From Methanosarcina vacuolata Z-761 (GTDB lineage Archaea; Halobacteriota; Methanosarcinia; Methanosarcinales; Methanosarcinaceae): 64,000 nucleotides of DNA. The notes under the pieces were generated by a model. The model did not search any database, was not told where the DNA came from, and saw only the letters and a list, made by a program, of their open reading frames with translations. The stretch spans positions 558,001 through 622,000 of the forward strand of contig NZ_CP009520.1 in the NCBI RefSeq assembly GCF_000969905.1, read 5' to 3'. The position numbers were made by a program, and so were the translations under genes. Of this stretch, positions 7,209 to 16,764 are shown piece by piece (position 1 is the first letter of the stretch; every line of letters begins with the position of its first letter).

Positions 7209-9335
7209 TTACTGGATTCTTGCAAACATGCGGTCCAGTTCCCCTTTAGTAAATGTGATCACAGTGGGCCTGCCGTGTGGACAGGAGTAAGGATTTTCAG
7301 CTTTCTTAAGCTGTTCTATTAGCTCTTCCATCTGTCTGGTGCTGCAGGCAGCTCCACCTTTGATTGCAGCTCTGCATGCGAGGGTCTTGCAGATCTTTTC
7401 CGAAATTCCTGTATCTTTTTTAACTTTTCCTGAGGCTAAAAGGTCCGAAACTATGTCATGGATAACCTCAGGGTCTTCAAGCCGGCCGAAGACCTCGGGT
7501 ACGAAGGTGACTACGTATGTATTGTCCCCGAATTCTGAAATCCCGAAACCGTAATCTTCCAGATAAGGAATGTACTCTTCCATAAGCACTTTTTCTTTAG
7601 GTGTAAGGTCTATGGTTATAGGTGTGATCAACTCCTGCACCCTGGACTTTTTCATTTTCAAGACCTGTTCGTAAAGAATTCTCTCGTGAGCAGCATGCTG
7701 GTCGATAAGCACAAGGTCTTCTCCCCTTTCGGCAAGGATATACAGCTTAGATACCTGCCCTATAATCCTCAGGTTTTCAAAAGAATCCGTGTTCGGTTTT
7801 TGTATCGGCTTTTGCATCTTTTCGGCATTTATCCCCTCAAATTTCTTCTCTTCCGAACCTGTTTTTTCAATTTCATTTTCTTGAACATCTGTTACTTTTC
7901 TTTTAATATCTCCTTCTTTCTCCCTTTCCTTCTCTATTTTGTTATCCAGCTTTTTATCACCTGAGATTTCCTGTGTTCTTCCTTCTGCGGTAAAGTCCAG
8001 AAGGCGCTCGGAGCGTTTTAGCCTCCTCTCGGTATCTTTTACCGGATAAACATAGTTCTCAGCCTTATCTCTCATACTTTTGGCTCTTTCAGGAAGGCCA
8101 GTTTCCAGAATTCCGTTCTCCTGAATCCCTTTTTCCCGAATCCTGCTCTCCTGACTCCCGTTCTCCCGAATCCCGGTGGCCTTTCCAGCGTCCTTCCTTC
8201 CAAAAATTTCCGCAGCTTCGGAGACCTGCAATCTATCTGAAGAACCTGAAACATCGAAGGTTTTCTGAAAAGCCCTTTCTCTTTTTTCCCGAATTTCAGG
8301 AGCCAGAGCATTTTCGGAGAGTACTTTTTCGATTGCAAATGTGACCGCATCCCCAAGCTCTTTCTCCCGGCTGAAACGCACCTCGGCTTTTCGGGGGTGT
8401 ACATTAACGTCTACTTCCCCAGGATCAACAATAAGAGAGAGCACCGCCACAGGATAGCGCTCTTTTGGAATTTTGGTATAATATCCTTCTCGAATAGCTT
8501 TATTGACGGCTCTTGAGGTTACAGGGCGGGTATTTACGAACAGGAAAATCTGGTCGCTTTCTCTTCGAGTGTTTTCAGGCTTTGAAATGTACCCAAAGAT
8601 TTCAAAATCTTCTGTCCTGTACTCCAGGGGGAGCATTGAACGAGCAGTATCCGGGCCCAGAAGATTTACAATACTTTTGAAAGACTCACTTGAGCCCGCA
8701 TTTCTTATGACTGGCTTTTCTTCACTGAGCAGAGTAAAGGAAATATGCGGATTTGCCAGAGCAAGCTGCGTTACCGTCTCTGTAATATGGGCAAGCTCGG
8801 TACGGTCACTTTTGAGGTATTTCTGCCTTGCCGGAGTATTGTAAAACAGGTCTTTTACATGCACAGACGTACCTGGGGCCGTGCCTGCATCCGAAGTTTC
8901 CAGAACTTTTCCCCCATTGATTACTATTCTGGTACCTGTAATTTCTTCCGGAGGCCGGGTAAGTATCTCCACCTTTGCAACCGCTGTAATAGACGAAAGA
9001 GCCTCTCCCCTGAAGCCCATTGTAGAAATAGTATCGAGATCTTCAATCCGTGTGAGCTTGCTAGTTGCATGCTTTTTATATGCAAGCAAGGCATCTTCCC
9101 TGCCCATCCCGCACCCGTTGTCCCGGACAAGAATGGAGCGTTTTCCACCTTTTTCGACTTCGATGCGGATGTCCGTAGCTCCTGCATCGATTGAGTTGTC
9201 TATCAGCTCTTTTACTACGGATGCAGGTCGTTCAATTACCTCTCCGGCCGCGATTTTGTTTATCGTATCTTTATCAAGGAGCCGAATTTTATTTCCCTTA
9301 TCTTTTTTCTTCCCTTCAATATGTTCTTCCATCAT
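7209..9335 (-). CDS. mutL: DNA mismatch repair protein MutL
   Basis: 708 residues. The N-terminal GHKL ATPase is complete: IAAGEVIERPASVVKELIDNS, DAGATDI, DNGCGM and GFRGEAL. The C-terminal dimerisation domain carries the endonuclease motif DQHAAHERILYE (DQHA-x2-E-x4-E) and a CPHGRP stretch, so it is of the nicking type found in organisms without MutH. The linker between them (about residues 370-520) is long and highly charged. MutL couples mismatch recognition by MutS to strand removal. It follows mutS after 98 bases on the same strand, so both are probably co-transcribed. MutS1/MutL are uncommon in archaea and are generally regarded as acquired from bacteria in Methanosarcina. Confidence 0.96.
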   Translation of the reverse strand: MMEEHIEGKKKDKGNKIRLLDKDTINKIAAGEVIERPASVVKELIDNSIDAGATDIRIEVEKGGKRSILVRDNGCGMGREDALLAYKKHATSKLTRIEDLDTISTMGFRGEALSSITAVAKVEILTRPPEEITGTRIVINGGKVLETSDAGTAPGTSVHVKDLFYNTPARQKYLKSDRTELAHITETVTQLALANPHISFTLLSEEKPVIRNAGSSESFKSIVNLLGPDTARSMLPLEYRTEDFEIFGYISKPENTRRESDQIFLFVNTRPVTSRAVNKAIREGYYTKIPKERYPVAVLSLIVDPGEVDVNVHPRKAEVRFSREKELGDAVTFAIEKVLSENALAPEIREKRERAFQKTFDVSGSSDRLQVSEAAEIFGRKDAGKATGIRENGSQESRIREKGIQENGILETGLPERAKSMRDKAENYVYPVKDTERRLKRSERLLDFTAEGRTQEISGDKKLDNKIEKEREKEGDIKRKVTDVQENEIEKTGSEEKKFEGINAEKMQKPIQKPNTDSFENLRIIGQVSKLYILAERGEDLVLIDQHAAHERILYEQVLKMKKSRVQELITPITIDLTPKEKVLMEEYIPYLEDYGFGISEFGDNTYVVTFVPEVFGRLEDPEVIHDIVSDLLASGKVKKDTGISEKICKTLACRAAIKGGAACSTRQMEELIEQLKKAENPYSCPHGRPTVITFTKGELDRMFARIQ

Positions 9336-9433
9336 TCCTTTACTCCGTCCAGACCCGAAAAATATTCATTGGACATACTTTACTCGACCTTTAATCCAGC
9401 AATTAATTGATCCCTAATCGACCCTTAGCCCAG

Positions 9434-12136
9434 TCAATCCAGCAGCCTTTTGAGCTCATGAAGCTTGTTCAGGGCTTCTATTGGCGTCATTTCTTCCACA
9501 TTCAGTTTTCTAAGAGCTGTTTCTACAGGGCTGGGCCTGTCTACCTTTGCTGGATTTCCGCCGCTGTCTCCAGGGTCAAAAAGCATCATCTGGGTATAAC
9601 GCGCTGTAGCCTTGCTTTTTCTCTTTTTTCCGTTCTTGCCGTCTTCAACCTCTTCGAGCACGTTCTCTCTTTCGAGTTCTTTAAGAATTTCATTTGCCCT
9701 TTCTATTACCTTTTCCGGGACGCCTGCAAGTCTTGCAACCTGGATTCCATAACTCCTGTCTGTTGCACCCGGCACGATCTTTCGCAGGAAAACTAACTCA
9801 TGACCTTCTTCTTTTACTGCAACATGATAATTTTTGACCCTTTTTAATTTCTCTTCAAGGGCTGTGAGCTGGTGGTAATGAGTTGCAAATAGAGCCCTTA
9901 CTCCTACTTTTCCTCTGTTATGCAGGAATTCCACAACAGCTTTTGCAATGCTATACCCATCATAGGTACTCGTTCCCCTGCCGATCTCATCAAGAAGTAC
10001 AAGGCTTCTTGGGCTTGCATTATTCAGGATATTTGCAAGCTCAACCATTTCTACCATAAAGGTGCTCTGTCCACTTGCGAGGTCGTCAAATGCCCCAATT
10101 CTTGTAAAGACCTGGTCAATAATCCCTATTGAAGCATAGAATGCAGGAACAAAAGAACCGACCTGAGCCATAATAGCTATAAGCGCAGTCTGGCGCATGT
10201 AAGTGGACTTGCCTGCCATATTCGGTCCTGTTACCAGCAAAAACTGGTTTTCCTTGCAGTCAATTTCTGTATCGTTCGGGACAAAGCCGCCATGTACAGT
10301 GTTTTCAACTACCGGATGCCTCCCATCCCGGATAAGAATCTTGCAGTCATCCGTAAGCTGGGGCCTGATATAATTGTTATTTTCTGCGATTTCAGCGAGA
10401 TCTGCAAGGACATCAAGCGTGCCTATTCTTTCGGCTGTTTCCTGAAGTTCTCTTGAATGGGCTGAAAGTGTCCGCACAATTTCTGTAAAGATTTCATACT
10501 CGAGAGCTATAGCTTTTTCATTGGCTGTCAGGATAAGGCTCTCTTTTTCCTTGAGTTCAGGGGTAAAAAAGCGCTCGGCATTTGACATGGTTTGTTTTCT
10601 GATGTAATCGTCAGGAACCTGGCTACTGTTGGCATTGGTTACCTCTATATAATACCCAAAAACCTTATTATATCCCACTTTCAGGGACTTTATGCCACTT
10701 CTTTCTCTTTCCTTCTGCTGAAAATTTGCAATCCACTGCTTGCTGTTGCTCGCAATATCCTTGAGTTCAGCGAGTTCTGCACTATATTCCGACTTTATCA
10801 TGCCTCCTTCCCGAACTGAGATAGGCGGCTCGTCAACTATTGCTCTATCTATCATTTCAGCCAAATTTTCAAGCTCGGAAAACGATGCAAGCCCTACTGC
10901 AATATCATTTAAAATTGCGGATTCAATGTTTTCTATAAGGGAATCCCGGACAGGAGGCAGAGCTTCAAGGGATTTTTTCAGGGCTACAAGGTCCCTTGCG
11001 TTTGAGTTCCCATATACTACCCTGCCTACGAGGCGTTCTATATCCCTGACATCTGAAAGCCAGTTCCGGAGATCGTAGCGGAGCAGAGGCTTTGCTGTCA
11101 GTTCTTCAACAGCATCTAGACGATGGTTGATTTTTTCCACGGAAAGTAGGGGTTTCAAAAGCCACTTTTTCAGGGTACGGCTTCCCATCGGCGTTTTCGT
11201 GCTATTCAGAATGCGGTATAGGGAATTTTCGTCTCCTTCATCTCGCACGTTTTTAACAATTTCGAGATTCCGCAGGGTTACGGAATCAAGGATCATAAAT
11301 TCGGAATTTGAGTAGGTTCTCAGGGTATTGATATGGGTAAGCTCCCGCAGCTGTGTAGTCTGTGCATATTCCAGGGCGGCCCATGCCGAGTACACTGCAA
11401 AATCCAGGTTCTCACAACCCATGCCTTCAAGAGTTGCAACTCTAAAATGGGTTTTCAATTTTTCTCCGGCTTCCTTTGCTCCTGAAATATCGGGGGCAAA
11501 TTCCTGCACAATAGTTTGGGCTCTCAGCCGTTCAGTAAGGTCTGGATTTCTATACAGGGATGAAGGCAAAATACATTCGGACGGCCGCATGCGAGCAAGC
11601 TCGCTTAGAAGCTTTTCAAAATTTTCCGAGTCTCTGAACTGCGTTGTAAGGAATTCACCTGTGGAAATATCGAGAAACGACACTCCAATTTCAAATTCGG
11701 TTTCGGCATTCTTTCCGGAGTTTCCGATTTCTCGCCCAGCGACTGCCATGAGGTAATTGTTTGAGGCATCTGAAAACATGGACGAATCAATCGCCGTGCC
11801 GGGTGTGACTACCCTTACAACCCCTCGCTTTACAATTCCCTTCGCCTTTTTCGGGTCTTCAAGCTGTTCGCAAATTGCCACTTTATACCCTTTATTTATG
11901 AGCCTCGGCAGGTAAGTGTCAATTGCATGGTAGGGTATTCCTGCAAGCGGCATTCTCTCTCCTGCTTTGTCTTTGCCACGGGCTGTAAGCGTGATCTCCA
12001 GTTCTTTTGCAATAGTTTTTGCGTCTTCCCCAAAGGATTCATAGAAGTCTCCCATACGGAAGAAGATAAGTGTGTCAGGATATGCCTGCTTGGCTTCGTA
12101 GTACTGGCGCATTGCAGGGGTCATCATTTCAGTCAT
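9434..12136 (-). CDS. mutS: DNA mismatch repair protein MutS
   Basis: 900 residues with all parts of MutS1. The N-terminal mismatch-binding domain has FFRMGDFYESF with the Phe-x-Glu mismatch motif, the core includes the lever and clamp regions, and the ATPase has Walker A GPNMAGKSTYMRQ, LLDEIGRGTSTYDG and the FATHYHQL switch. The C-terminal tail (about residues 830-900) ends with LNVEEMTPIEALNKLHELKRLL, a typical MutS dimer/tetramer helix. It recognises base mismatches and recruits MutL from the next gene. The presence of the Phe-x-Glu motif argues for true mismatch repair rather than a MutS2-like role. First gene of the mutS-mutL operon. Confidence 0.97.
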   Translation of the reverse strand: MTEMMTPAMRQYYEAKQAYPDTLIFFRMGDFYESFGEDAKTIAKELEITLTARGKDKAGERMPLAGIPYHAIDTYLPRLINKGYKVAICEQLEDPKKAKGIVKRGVVRVVTPGTAIDSSMFSDASNNYLMAVAGREIGNSGKNAETEFEIGVSFLDISTGEFLTTQFRDSENFEKLLSELARMRPSECILPSSLYRNPDLTERLRAQTIVQEFAPDISGAKEAGEKLKTHFRVATLEGMGCENLDFAVYSAWAALEYAQTTQLRELTHINTLRTYSNSEFMILDSVTLRNLEIVKNVRDEGDENSLYRILNSTKTPMGSRTLKKWLLKPLLSVEKINHRLDAVEELTAKPLLRYDLRNWLSDVRDIERLVGRVVYGNSNARDLVALKKSLEALPPVRDSLIENIESAILNDIAVGLASFSELENLAEMIDRAIVDEPPISVREGGMIKSEYSAELAELKDIASNSKQWIANFQQKERERSGIKSLKVGYNKVFGYYIEVTNANSSQVPDDYIRKQTMSNAERFFTPELKEKESLILTANEKAIALEYEIFTEIVRTLSAHSRELQETAERIGTLDVLADLAEIAENNNYIRPQLTDDCKILIRDGRHPVVENTVHGGFVPNDTEIDCKENQFLLVTGPNMAGKSTYMRQTALIAIMAQVGSFVPAFYASIGIIDQVFTRIGAFDDLASGQSTFMVEMVELANILNNASPRSLVLLDEIGRGTSTYDGYSIAKAVVEFLHNRGKVGVRALFATHYHQLTALEEKLKRVKNYHVAVKEEGHELVFLRKIVPGATDRSYGIQVARLAGVPEKVIERANEILKELERENVLEEVEDGKNGKKRKSKATARYTQMMLFDPGDSGGNPAKVDRPSPVETALRKLNVEEMTPIEALNKLHELKRLLD

Positions 12137-12384
12137 TTTTTACTCACTGTAGGCCTTGAATTGTTCTGTTAATACAATTGAGAAAATAAAATTGAGATTT
12201 TTATTGGAAATTCCGGGTTTTTCAGGATTCCTCAGATACTGGGTAATGTCTATATCAGGATTCTCTAAATACTGGCTAATAACTTTAGATATTGATTAGT
12301 AGATACAACATCTTTATTAAAATCATCCTTCTTATATATATTTAACAATTCGATATTGAAAGCCATTTTAAAGGAGGAATTGGT

Positions 12385-12603
12385 CTGGGCCAGGAAAAAC
12401 TTATAGAAGTTTGTCCTGTCTGCGGAAACGCAGATTTATATTATGAAGTTGGCGGGTATGCAGGTTCGGTTTACCACTGCAAGGAATGTGGGTATATAGG
12501 TGCTTTTGTTATTGAAGCTAATGAGGAAATGATCGAGAAAATACGGGAAAATTACAGACGTGAAAGAATGAGTCAAAGTAATAAGGTAAGCGATGGTGAA
12601 TGA
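12385..12603 (+). CDS. Small zinc-ribbon protein with apparent CTG start
   Basis: 72 codons. The translation has CPVCGNADLYYEVGGYAGS and later YHCKECGYIGAF, giving two CxxC knuckles of a zinc ribbon, then a charged helix. No ATG, GTG or TTG exists in frame before the first cysteine knuckle; the in-frame CTG at 12385 lies 7 nt after a perfect GGAGG (12373-12377) and gives MGQEKLIEVCPVCG. The TTG at 12381 is in another frame and meets a stop after 8 codons. The function is unknown; small zinc ribbons of this kind occur widely in methanogens. The unusual start could mean low-level expression. Confidence 0.75.
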   Translation: MGQEKLIEVCPVCGNADLYYEVGGYAGSVYHCKECGYIGAFVIEANEEMIEKIRENYRRERMSQSNKVSDGE

Positions 12604-13576
12604 AAGTAAATGGGCCAATGAAAGTGAATGGGATAATGAATGCAAATGAGACAATGAAAGTAAATGAGACAATGAAATTCCAATGAAACTAATATATTTT
12701 TGCATATATCGTTTCGTGATTTCGTGACTCTTCAAAGATTTCTAGGGCACGCCTGTCCAGATCTGGAAGAAAAAAGTAAAGGATTAACAAGAGGAAAATA
12801 ACTCAAAGAGCGAAGCGTTGAAACATTTTCATCAAAGGCTTTTCCAGAAGTTGGGGGCCTATAATTACTGACATAAAATCATAGTAAAAATTCTGCATTT
12901 TTAAGCGCATAAATATCGCTTGGTCTCGATACATGCGCTTAAATTTAAGTATCAGACAAAAGCAATATTATTAAATTGCAATCGTCTGATCTCACAGAGA
13001 TACAGCATGGCATATATTTGCCTAAAAAGGTTGAAGTTTAAGATAGTAATCTAGGTGATTTTCCAGGTGCAAACTTTCACATATTAAACAAAATCGAATT
13101 TTATATAACTGCATATCACTTCCCTTTGTAATCTCTCTAAACAATTTTGATTTATAACGATACCGAACCCGCTAGTAAAAATACCCCGACACCCAGCGAA
13201 AACTTTTACGTATCGTAATTTTATTTGACACAGGTTTTCCATCAACGACTCAGGACGACTTTGTCAATTTTATCTCTAAGTATATATGAGTCGTATAATT
13301 GTATATTGGAAGTATAAGCATATATAACTTTTTATCGACTAGTTATTCTAAATATACAAACAGATTATTATTTTTTCTTTAACCTGATAGTTTAATATTA
13401 TATATGACAAGTAGAAACCAAACGTCCAAAATACAATAGATTATTTCCATTCTAATACAATGAAAAAACGACGAGAGAATCTAAATTGAACCAGAAAACA
13501 AAAACAAGTGAAGCCCTAGAGATAGATGCAACAACGTTTAAAGTCTATCAAAATTAGCATATAAATTAAATTTTGG
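12604..13576. other. Large gap with short repeats and one strong hairpin
   Basis: 973 bases with no supported gene. Right after the zinc-ribbon gene (12604-12690) are four degenerate copies of a short GA-rich repeat (AATGAAAGTAAATGAGAC and variants). A strong hairpin lies at 12900-12943 (separate entry). The remainder is very AT-rich with TATA-like sequences. Confidence 0.5.
12900..12943. ncRNA. Strong isolated hairpin, candidate small RNA or element end
   Basis: TTAAGCGCAT (12901-12910) pairs perfectly with ATGCGCTTAA (12933-12942), extended by one T-A pair; a second stem TATCG (12914-12918) with CGATA (12927-12931) closes the 8-nt loop CTTGGTCT. The two stems are separated by a small AAA/C internal loop. 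Neither strand has a following T-run, so it is not a simple terminator. Strand and function are unknown. Confidence 0.4.
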
Positions 13577-13651
13577 TGGGGCCGCTGAGATTTGGACTCA
13601 GGTCGCAAGACCCCCAGTCTTGCAGGATGGACCAGGCTACCCTACGGCCCC
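13577..13651 (-). tRNA. tRNA-Pro (anticodon GGG)
   Basis: The minus strand folds into a 75-nt cloverleaf: acceptor GGGGCCG pairs with CGGCCCC, anticodon stem CAAGA/TCTTG closes the loop CTGGGGG with anticodon GGG, and T stem CTGAG/CTCAG closes TCCAAAT. The discriminator is A and CCA is not encoded. Confidence 0.94.
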
Positions 13652-13843
13652 GCAGAGCAGATTGTACTTTCTCAATGGCAAATCTCCTTTTTGTTTACCA
13701 TCGTCAACTATTGTAATCAAATATGTAGTATAAATGAGTATCGGTAGAAGAGAGTAGGTGAATTCTTTTTATTATATTTTTTACAGTAGTTCATTACTCA
13801 TAGACGTCATCCTTATCTGGATTTCTTAGCAGGATCGGAACTA

Positions 13844-14479
13844 TTACGGTTTTTGGAGATCAGCTTCAGAAGGCGTACTCAATATGCTTTTTGCCCGAAG
13901 GACTCGCTGGATAATAGTGATGTGGGAAAACACAGCTACAAGTACCAGAGCCCAGCTTAGAAAACCTGAAATTCCGCCTAGGGCCAGGAGAACCATTCTT
14001 TCCGTACGTTCGGCAATTCCGACTGACAGTTTCCGGCAACCTGCGGATTCCGCACGGGCGCGGGTGTAGCTTACCAGGAAGGAGCCTATCAGGGCAAAGC
14101 CTGCCCAGAGCCAGCCTTCGATTTGCACAATCGGGGAAAGGACAAGCCTGCCGTTAACCGCGCCTGCTATTATTCCTAGGAACATCAGGCCATCAGAGTA
14201 CCGGTCGCAAACCGAATCGAGCACACCTCCAAAAGGCGTCATCCGGTCTTTTGCCCTTGCAACTCCTCCGTCAAGGATATCAAAGACCCCGCTAAACAGA
14301 ATAAGAAGACCGCCTGCAAAAGGTTTTCCCAGCGCAAATGCTGCCCCTGCAGCGATGCTTACGGCGAAACCCAGCAACGTGAGGGTATTCGGAGATAAGG
14401 GAATCAGGCGGGCAATGGGAATTATCAGCTTTCTTGCGCTGTTTTTGAGTTCGTCGAAGATATTTAACCCCTTCCATTT
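13844..14479 (-). CDS. CDP-alcohol phosphatidyltransferase family membrane protein
   Basis: Integral membrane enzyme with the family signature DILDGGVARAKDRMTPFGGVLDSVCDRYSD (D-G-x2-A-R-x8-G-x3-D-x3-D), which binds the metal ions and CDP-alcohol. It is followed by four hydrophobic segments. In archaea such enzymes make archaetidyl-inositol-phosphate, -serine or -glycerol lipids; which one cannot be told here. The N-terminal start is unclear: the frame is open upstream to about 14510 without a normal start codon, and residues KGLNIFDELKNSARKLIIPIARLIPLSPN are clearly coding. An ATG exists 10 bases before this in the neighbouring frame (ATGGAAGGGG); with one G fewer it would join the gene as MEGLNIF. 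I give the end at that ATG. Confidence 0.8.
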   Translation of the reverse strand, partial: KWKGLNIFDELKNSARKLIIPIARLIPLSPNTLTLLGFAVSIAAGAAFALGKPFAGGLLILFSGVFDILDGGVARAKDRMTPFGGVLDSVCDRYSDGLMFLGIIAGAVNGRLVLSPIVQIEGWLWAGFALIGSFLVSYTRARAESAGCRKLSVGIAERTERMVLLALGGISGFLSWALVLVAVFSHITIIQRVLRAKSILSTPSEADLQKP

Positions 14480-14991
14480 ACTGGCTGCGTGTATAGCTAC
14501 ATATAGATGATAGTATGGTTGAACATTAGCTTATCTTTTTTGGAAAAAAACCTGCCCATACTTTTAATCTGTTATTAAGGGCTTCCTGAAGTTTTGGGAT
14601 GTTTCTCCAGACAGAATGTAGGCAGGGACAATAAAAGAGTTTTTGTCAAAAAGGAAGTTTTTAAAGATTTTCTGGTGATTTTAAAGTATTTTTTAGTTAG
14701 TTACTAACTTGACAGTGACTTCTGAGTAGTTTTATGATATATCAGTGATTTATAAGTGATTTTCATGACTTTTATGGCTTCTGAGTGGCTTCTCATCAAG
14801 AACGAACTTATAAGAATTCACATCAAGGGGGAACTTTTAAGGATTTCCTGTCAAAAAGGAAGATTTATTGATCCCTATTAAAAATACCTGTTAAAAATAC
14901 CTGTAAAAATACCTGTTAAAAATACCTGTTAAAAAACACCTGTTAAAAAACGAATAAGTCGCATGAATTTAAAATGATATGGAGTTAAAAA
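14480..14991. other. Gap upstream of the HdrD-like gene with a 13-bp tandem repeat
   Basis: 512 bases with no supported gene. The last 115 bases (14877-14950) hold about six copies of a 13-bp unit (TTAAAAATACCTG and slight variants) that end just before the ribosome site of the next gene. TATA-like sequences occur near 14500 for the minus-strand gene. Confidence 0.6.
14877..14950. repeat. Tandem repeat of TTAAAAATACCTG, about six copies
   Basis: Direct repeats with small length differences (one copy lacks two T, the last two have extra A). They lie 40-110 bases upstream of the HdrD-like gene and could therefore be in its promoter or leader. Confidence 0.85.
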
Positions 14992-16140
14992 ATGGAAATC
15001 GTAGAAAAGCACAGATCAGAGTGTAAAGAATGTGGACAATGCCTTAAGGTTTGCCCTCGCTACAATGACCTGGGTTTGTTTAACCGGTTGTACGGATATC
15101 TGGAAGGAAATTCGGACATTGATGCCGGCTCTCTGCTGCGCTGCCTGACCTGTGGGCTCTGTACAAATGCATGTCCCGTGGGGCTGGGAATAAAAACACT
15201 TATTTCTCCTGCAAGGCAAAAGTGGGTCCGTGAACATGGCCTTACCGACAGGCAGACAATGGTAGACCCTGAAGCTGAGAATAATCTTTTTAAGAAGATT
15301 GCCGAGCTGGACGAAACTCCTGCGTACAAAGAAAGTTCAGGTTCAGTAGTTTATTTTCCTGGCTGCGCAGGAACATATATCAACAAAATCATGGCACAGT
15401 CTGCAATTGCACTGTTGGATAAAGCAGCAGTCGATTACACTGTCCTGAGTGGGGTCGAATACTGCTGCGGAGCCGTATCTGCGGGTGCTGGAGATCCAGG
15501 GCCTATCCACAGGAACGGACAGCGAAATATTGAAGAAATCCGAAAAAGGGGGGCTAAAACTCTTATTACAGCCTGTCCTGGCTGTTTTAAGGCATTTAAA
15601 GATATCTACCCTCGAATTTTTGGGAAACTTGATTTTCAGGTGTTGCACGTTTCCCAGTACCTTGAGCTTCTTATAAAGGAAGGAAAACTCACTCCTGAGG
15701 CTGTGCTCAAGCATAAAGTCTTTTATCATGACCCCTGTCATCTGACCAGGTCAATGGGAGTATATCAAGAAGCAAGAGACGTGCTTGAGCAAATTCCGGG
15801 CACCGAGCTTGCCAATGGAACTCCTAAAAACTCGGCTTGCTGTGGCTTTGGAGGTGGAGTAAGGGTCAATTACCCATCTGAGTCCCTGGATGTGGCCTCT
15901 GACCGCTACAGAGCTGCCGAAAAACTGGGCTGTGATATAATTATCACTAACTGCGGGGGCTGTATGCAGAATCTTATTGAAGCCGGGCAGGACGAAAAAA
16001 TAAAAGTTTTTGACCTTGCCGAATACCTGTCCCTCGCCTGCGGAATAAAAATCGAGAGGGAAGATTCCAGAATGCTGGAACTCGTCAACAGGGCTTATAG
16101 GCTCTGCATTTCGGGATATGGAGAATCCGAGGGCTTGTAA
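14992..16140 (+). CDS. HdrD-like iron-sulfur protein (heterodisulfide reductase subunit D family)
   Basis: 382 residues. The N-terminus has two 4Fe-4S binding motifs (CKECGQCLKVCP and CLTCGLCTNACP). Two cysteine-rich CCG domains follow (FPGCAGTY with EYCCGAV and ACPGC; then DPCHL with ACCGFGGG and NCGGC), the module that binds the special cluster for disulfide reduction in HdrD and HdrB. It is shorter than HdrD of the membrane HdrDE complex and has no HdrE beside it, so it is a paralogue (the group sometimes called HdrD2). Its partner and substrate are unknown. It sits upstream of the methylamine operon in the same direction but about 1 kb away, so a link in electron transfer during methylotrophic growth is an inference. 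The start has a GGAG ribosome site. Confidence 0.85.
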   Translation: MEIVEKHRSECKECGQCLKVCPRYNDLGLFNRLYGYLEGNSDIDAGSLLRCLTCGLCTNACPVGLGIKTLISPARQKWVREHGLTDRQTMVDPEAENNLFKKIAELDETPAYKESSGSVVYFPGCAGTYINKIMAQSAIALLDKAAVDYTVLSGVEYCCGAVSAGAGDPGPIHRNGQRNIEEIRKRGAKTLITACPGCFKAFKDIYPRIFGKLDFQVLHVSQYLELLIKEGKLTPEAVLKHKVFYHDPCHLTRSMGVYQEARDVLEQIPGTELANGTPKNSACCGFGGGVRVNYPSESLDVASDRYRAAEKLGCDIIITNCGGCMQNLIEAGQDEKIKVFDLAEYLSLACGIKIEREDSRMLELVNRAYRLCISGYGESEGL

Positions 16141-16511
16141 TCTTACCTTGTAATCCTCATATCCTTTTTGATTTCATTACCTTTTTTGTCAAAAGAAACT
16201 TCGTTATTTGCAACATACAGGATAGATGTGTAACTAGCAGGATCTGTAACTCGCTACGATTACATGATAAAAGGTCTCGTGGCTCATGAAAGGCTCTTTC
16301 TGTAGTTTATTTCAGCTTTGCAATTAAGGGCCTATTTTACTAATCCTTTCCCTTTACGAATCTTTTCCCGAAGCTTTCAAATAAAGGTAACTATGGGTGA
16401 CTTACTTTTTTAAGTAGTAATAAGGTATATATATTATCACATGGTACAACGGTTGCCGGTTCCATGGTTTGAAAGGACGCAAATAGAGAAAAAGGTAAAA
16501 AGCTGAGACAT

Positions 16512-16670
16512 ATGGCAATCTATGGAAAAGGTGGTTGGAAAATCCACTACAATGCAAAATCTTATCCCGGCTTTTTCGACCATGGGCAACAAAATTTTGC
16601 TTTTGGGGCGCAACCTGAAGGCAGACTCCCCAGAATGCTACTGGAAGTCTTAACCAGAAAAAACTTTCTA
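16512..16670 (+). pseudogene. NifH-family (nitrogenase iron protein-like) remnant
   Basis: The start MAIYGKGG is the N-terminus of NifH-type ATPases up to the P-loop. The next codons are out of frame: GGTGGTTGGAAAATCC has lost bases relative to GKGGIGKST. After the shift the other frame reads GKSTTMQNLIPAFSTMG, then NKILLLGRNLKADS, which corresponds to the NifH order GKSTT, then IL(I/V)GCDPKADS. A second frame change follows (PRMLLEVL). The rest of the gene is missing. It is therefore a broken and truncated nifH-like gene. Because the Cys-Asp-Pro-Lys of nitrogenase NifH is RNLK here, the parent may have been a NifH-like paralogue rather than true nitrogenase. Confidence 0.75.
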
Positions 16671-16764
16671 AAAATCCATTTTGAATATTTAATATTTATA
16701 TTTTTTGATATATGAATTTTATTTTCTTCCTCAATATACAAATAAAACTCAAAAAACCAAAAAC

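Noticed and set aside
12436-12735. 99-codon minus-strand frame rich in His, Ser and Leu
   Set aside because: It is antisense to the zinc-ribbon gene and the following repeats; translation is repetitive.
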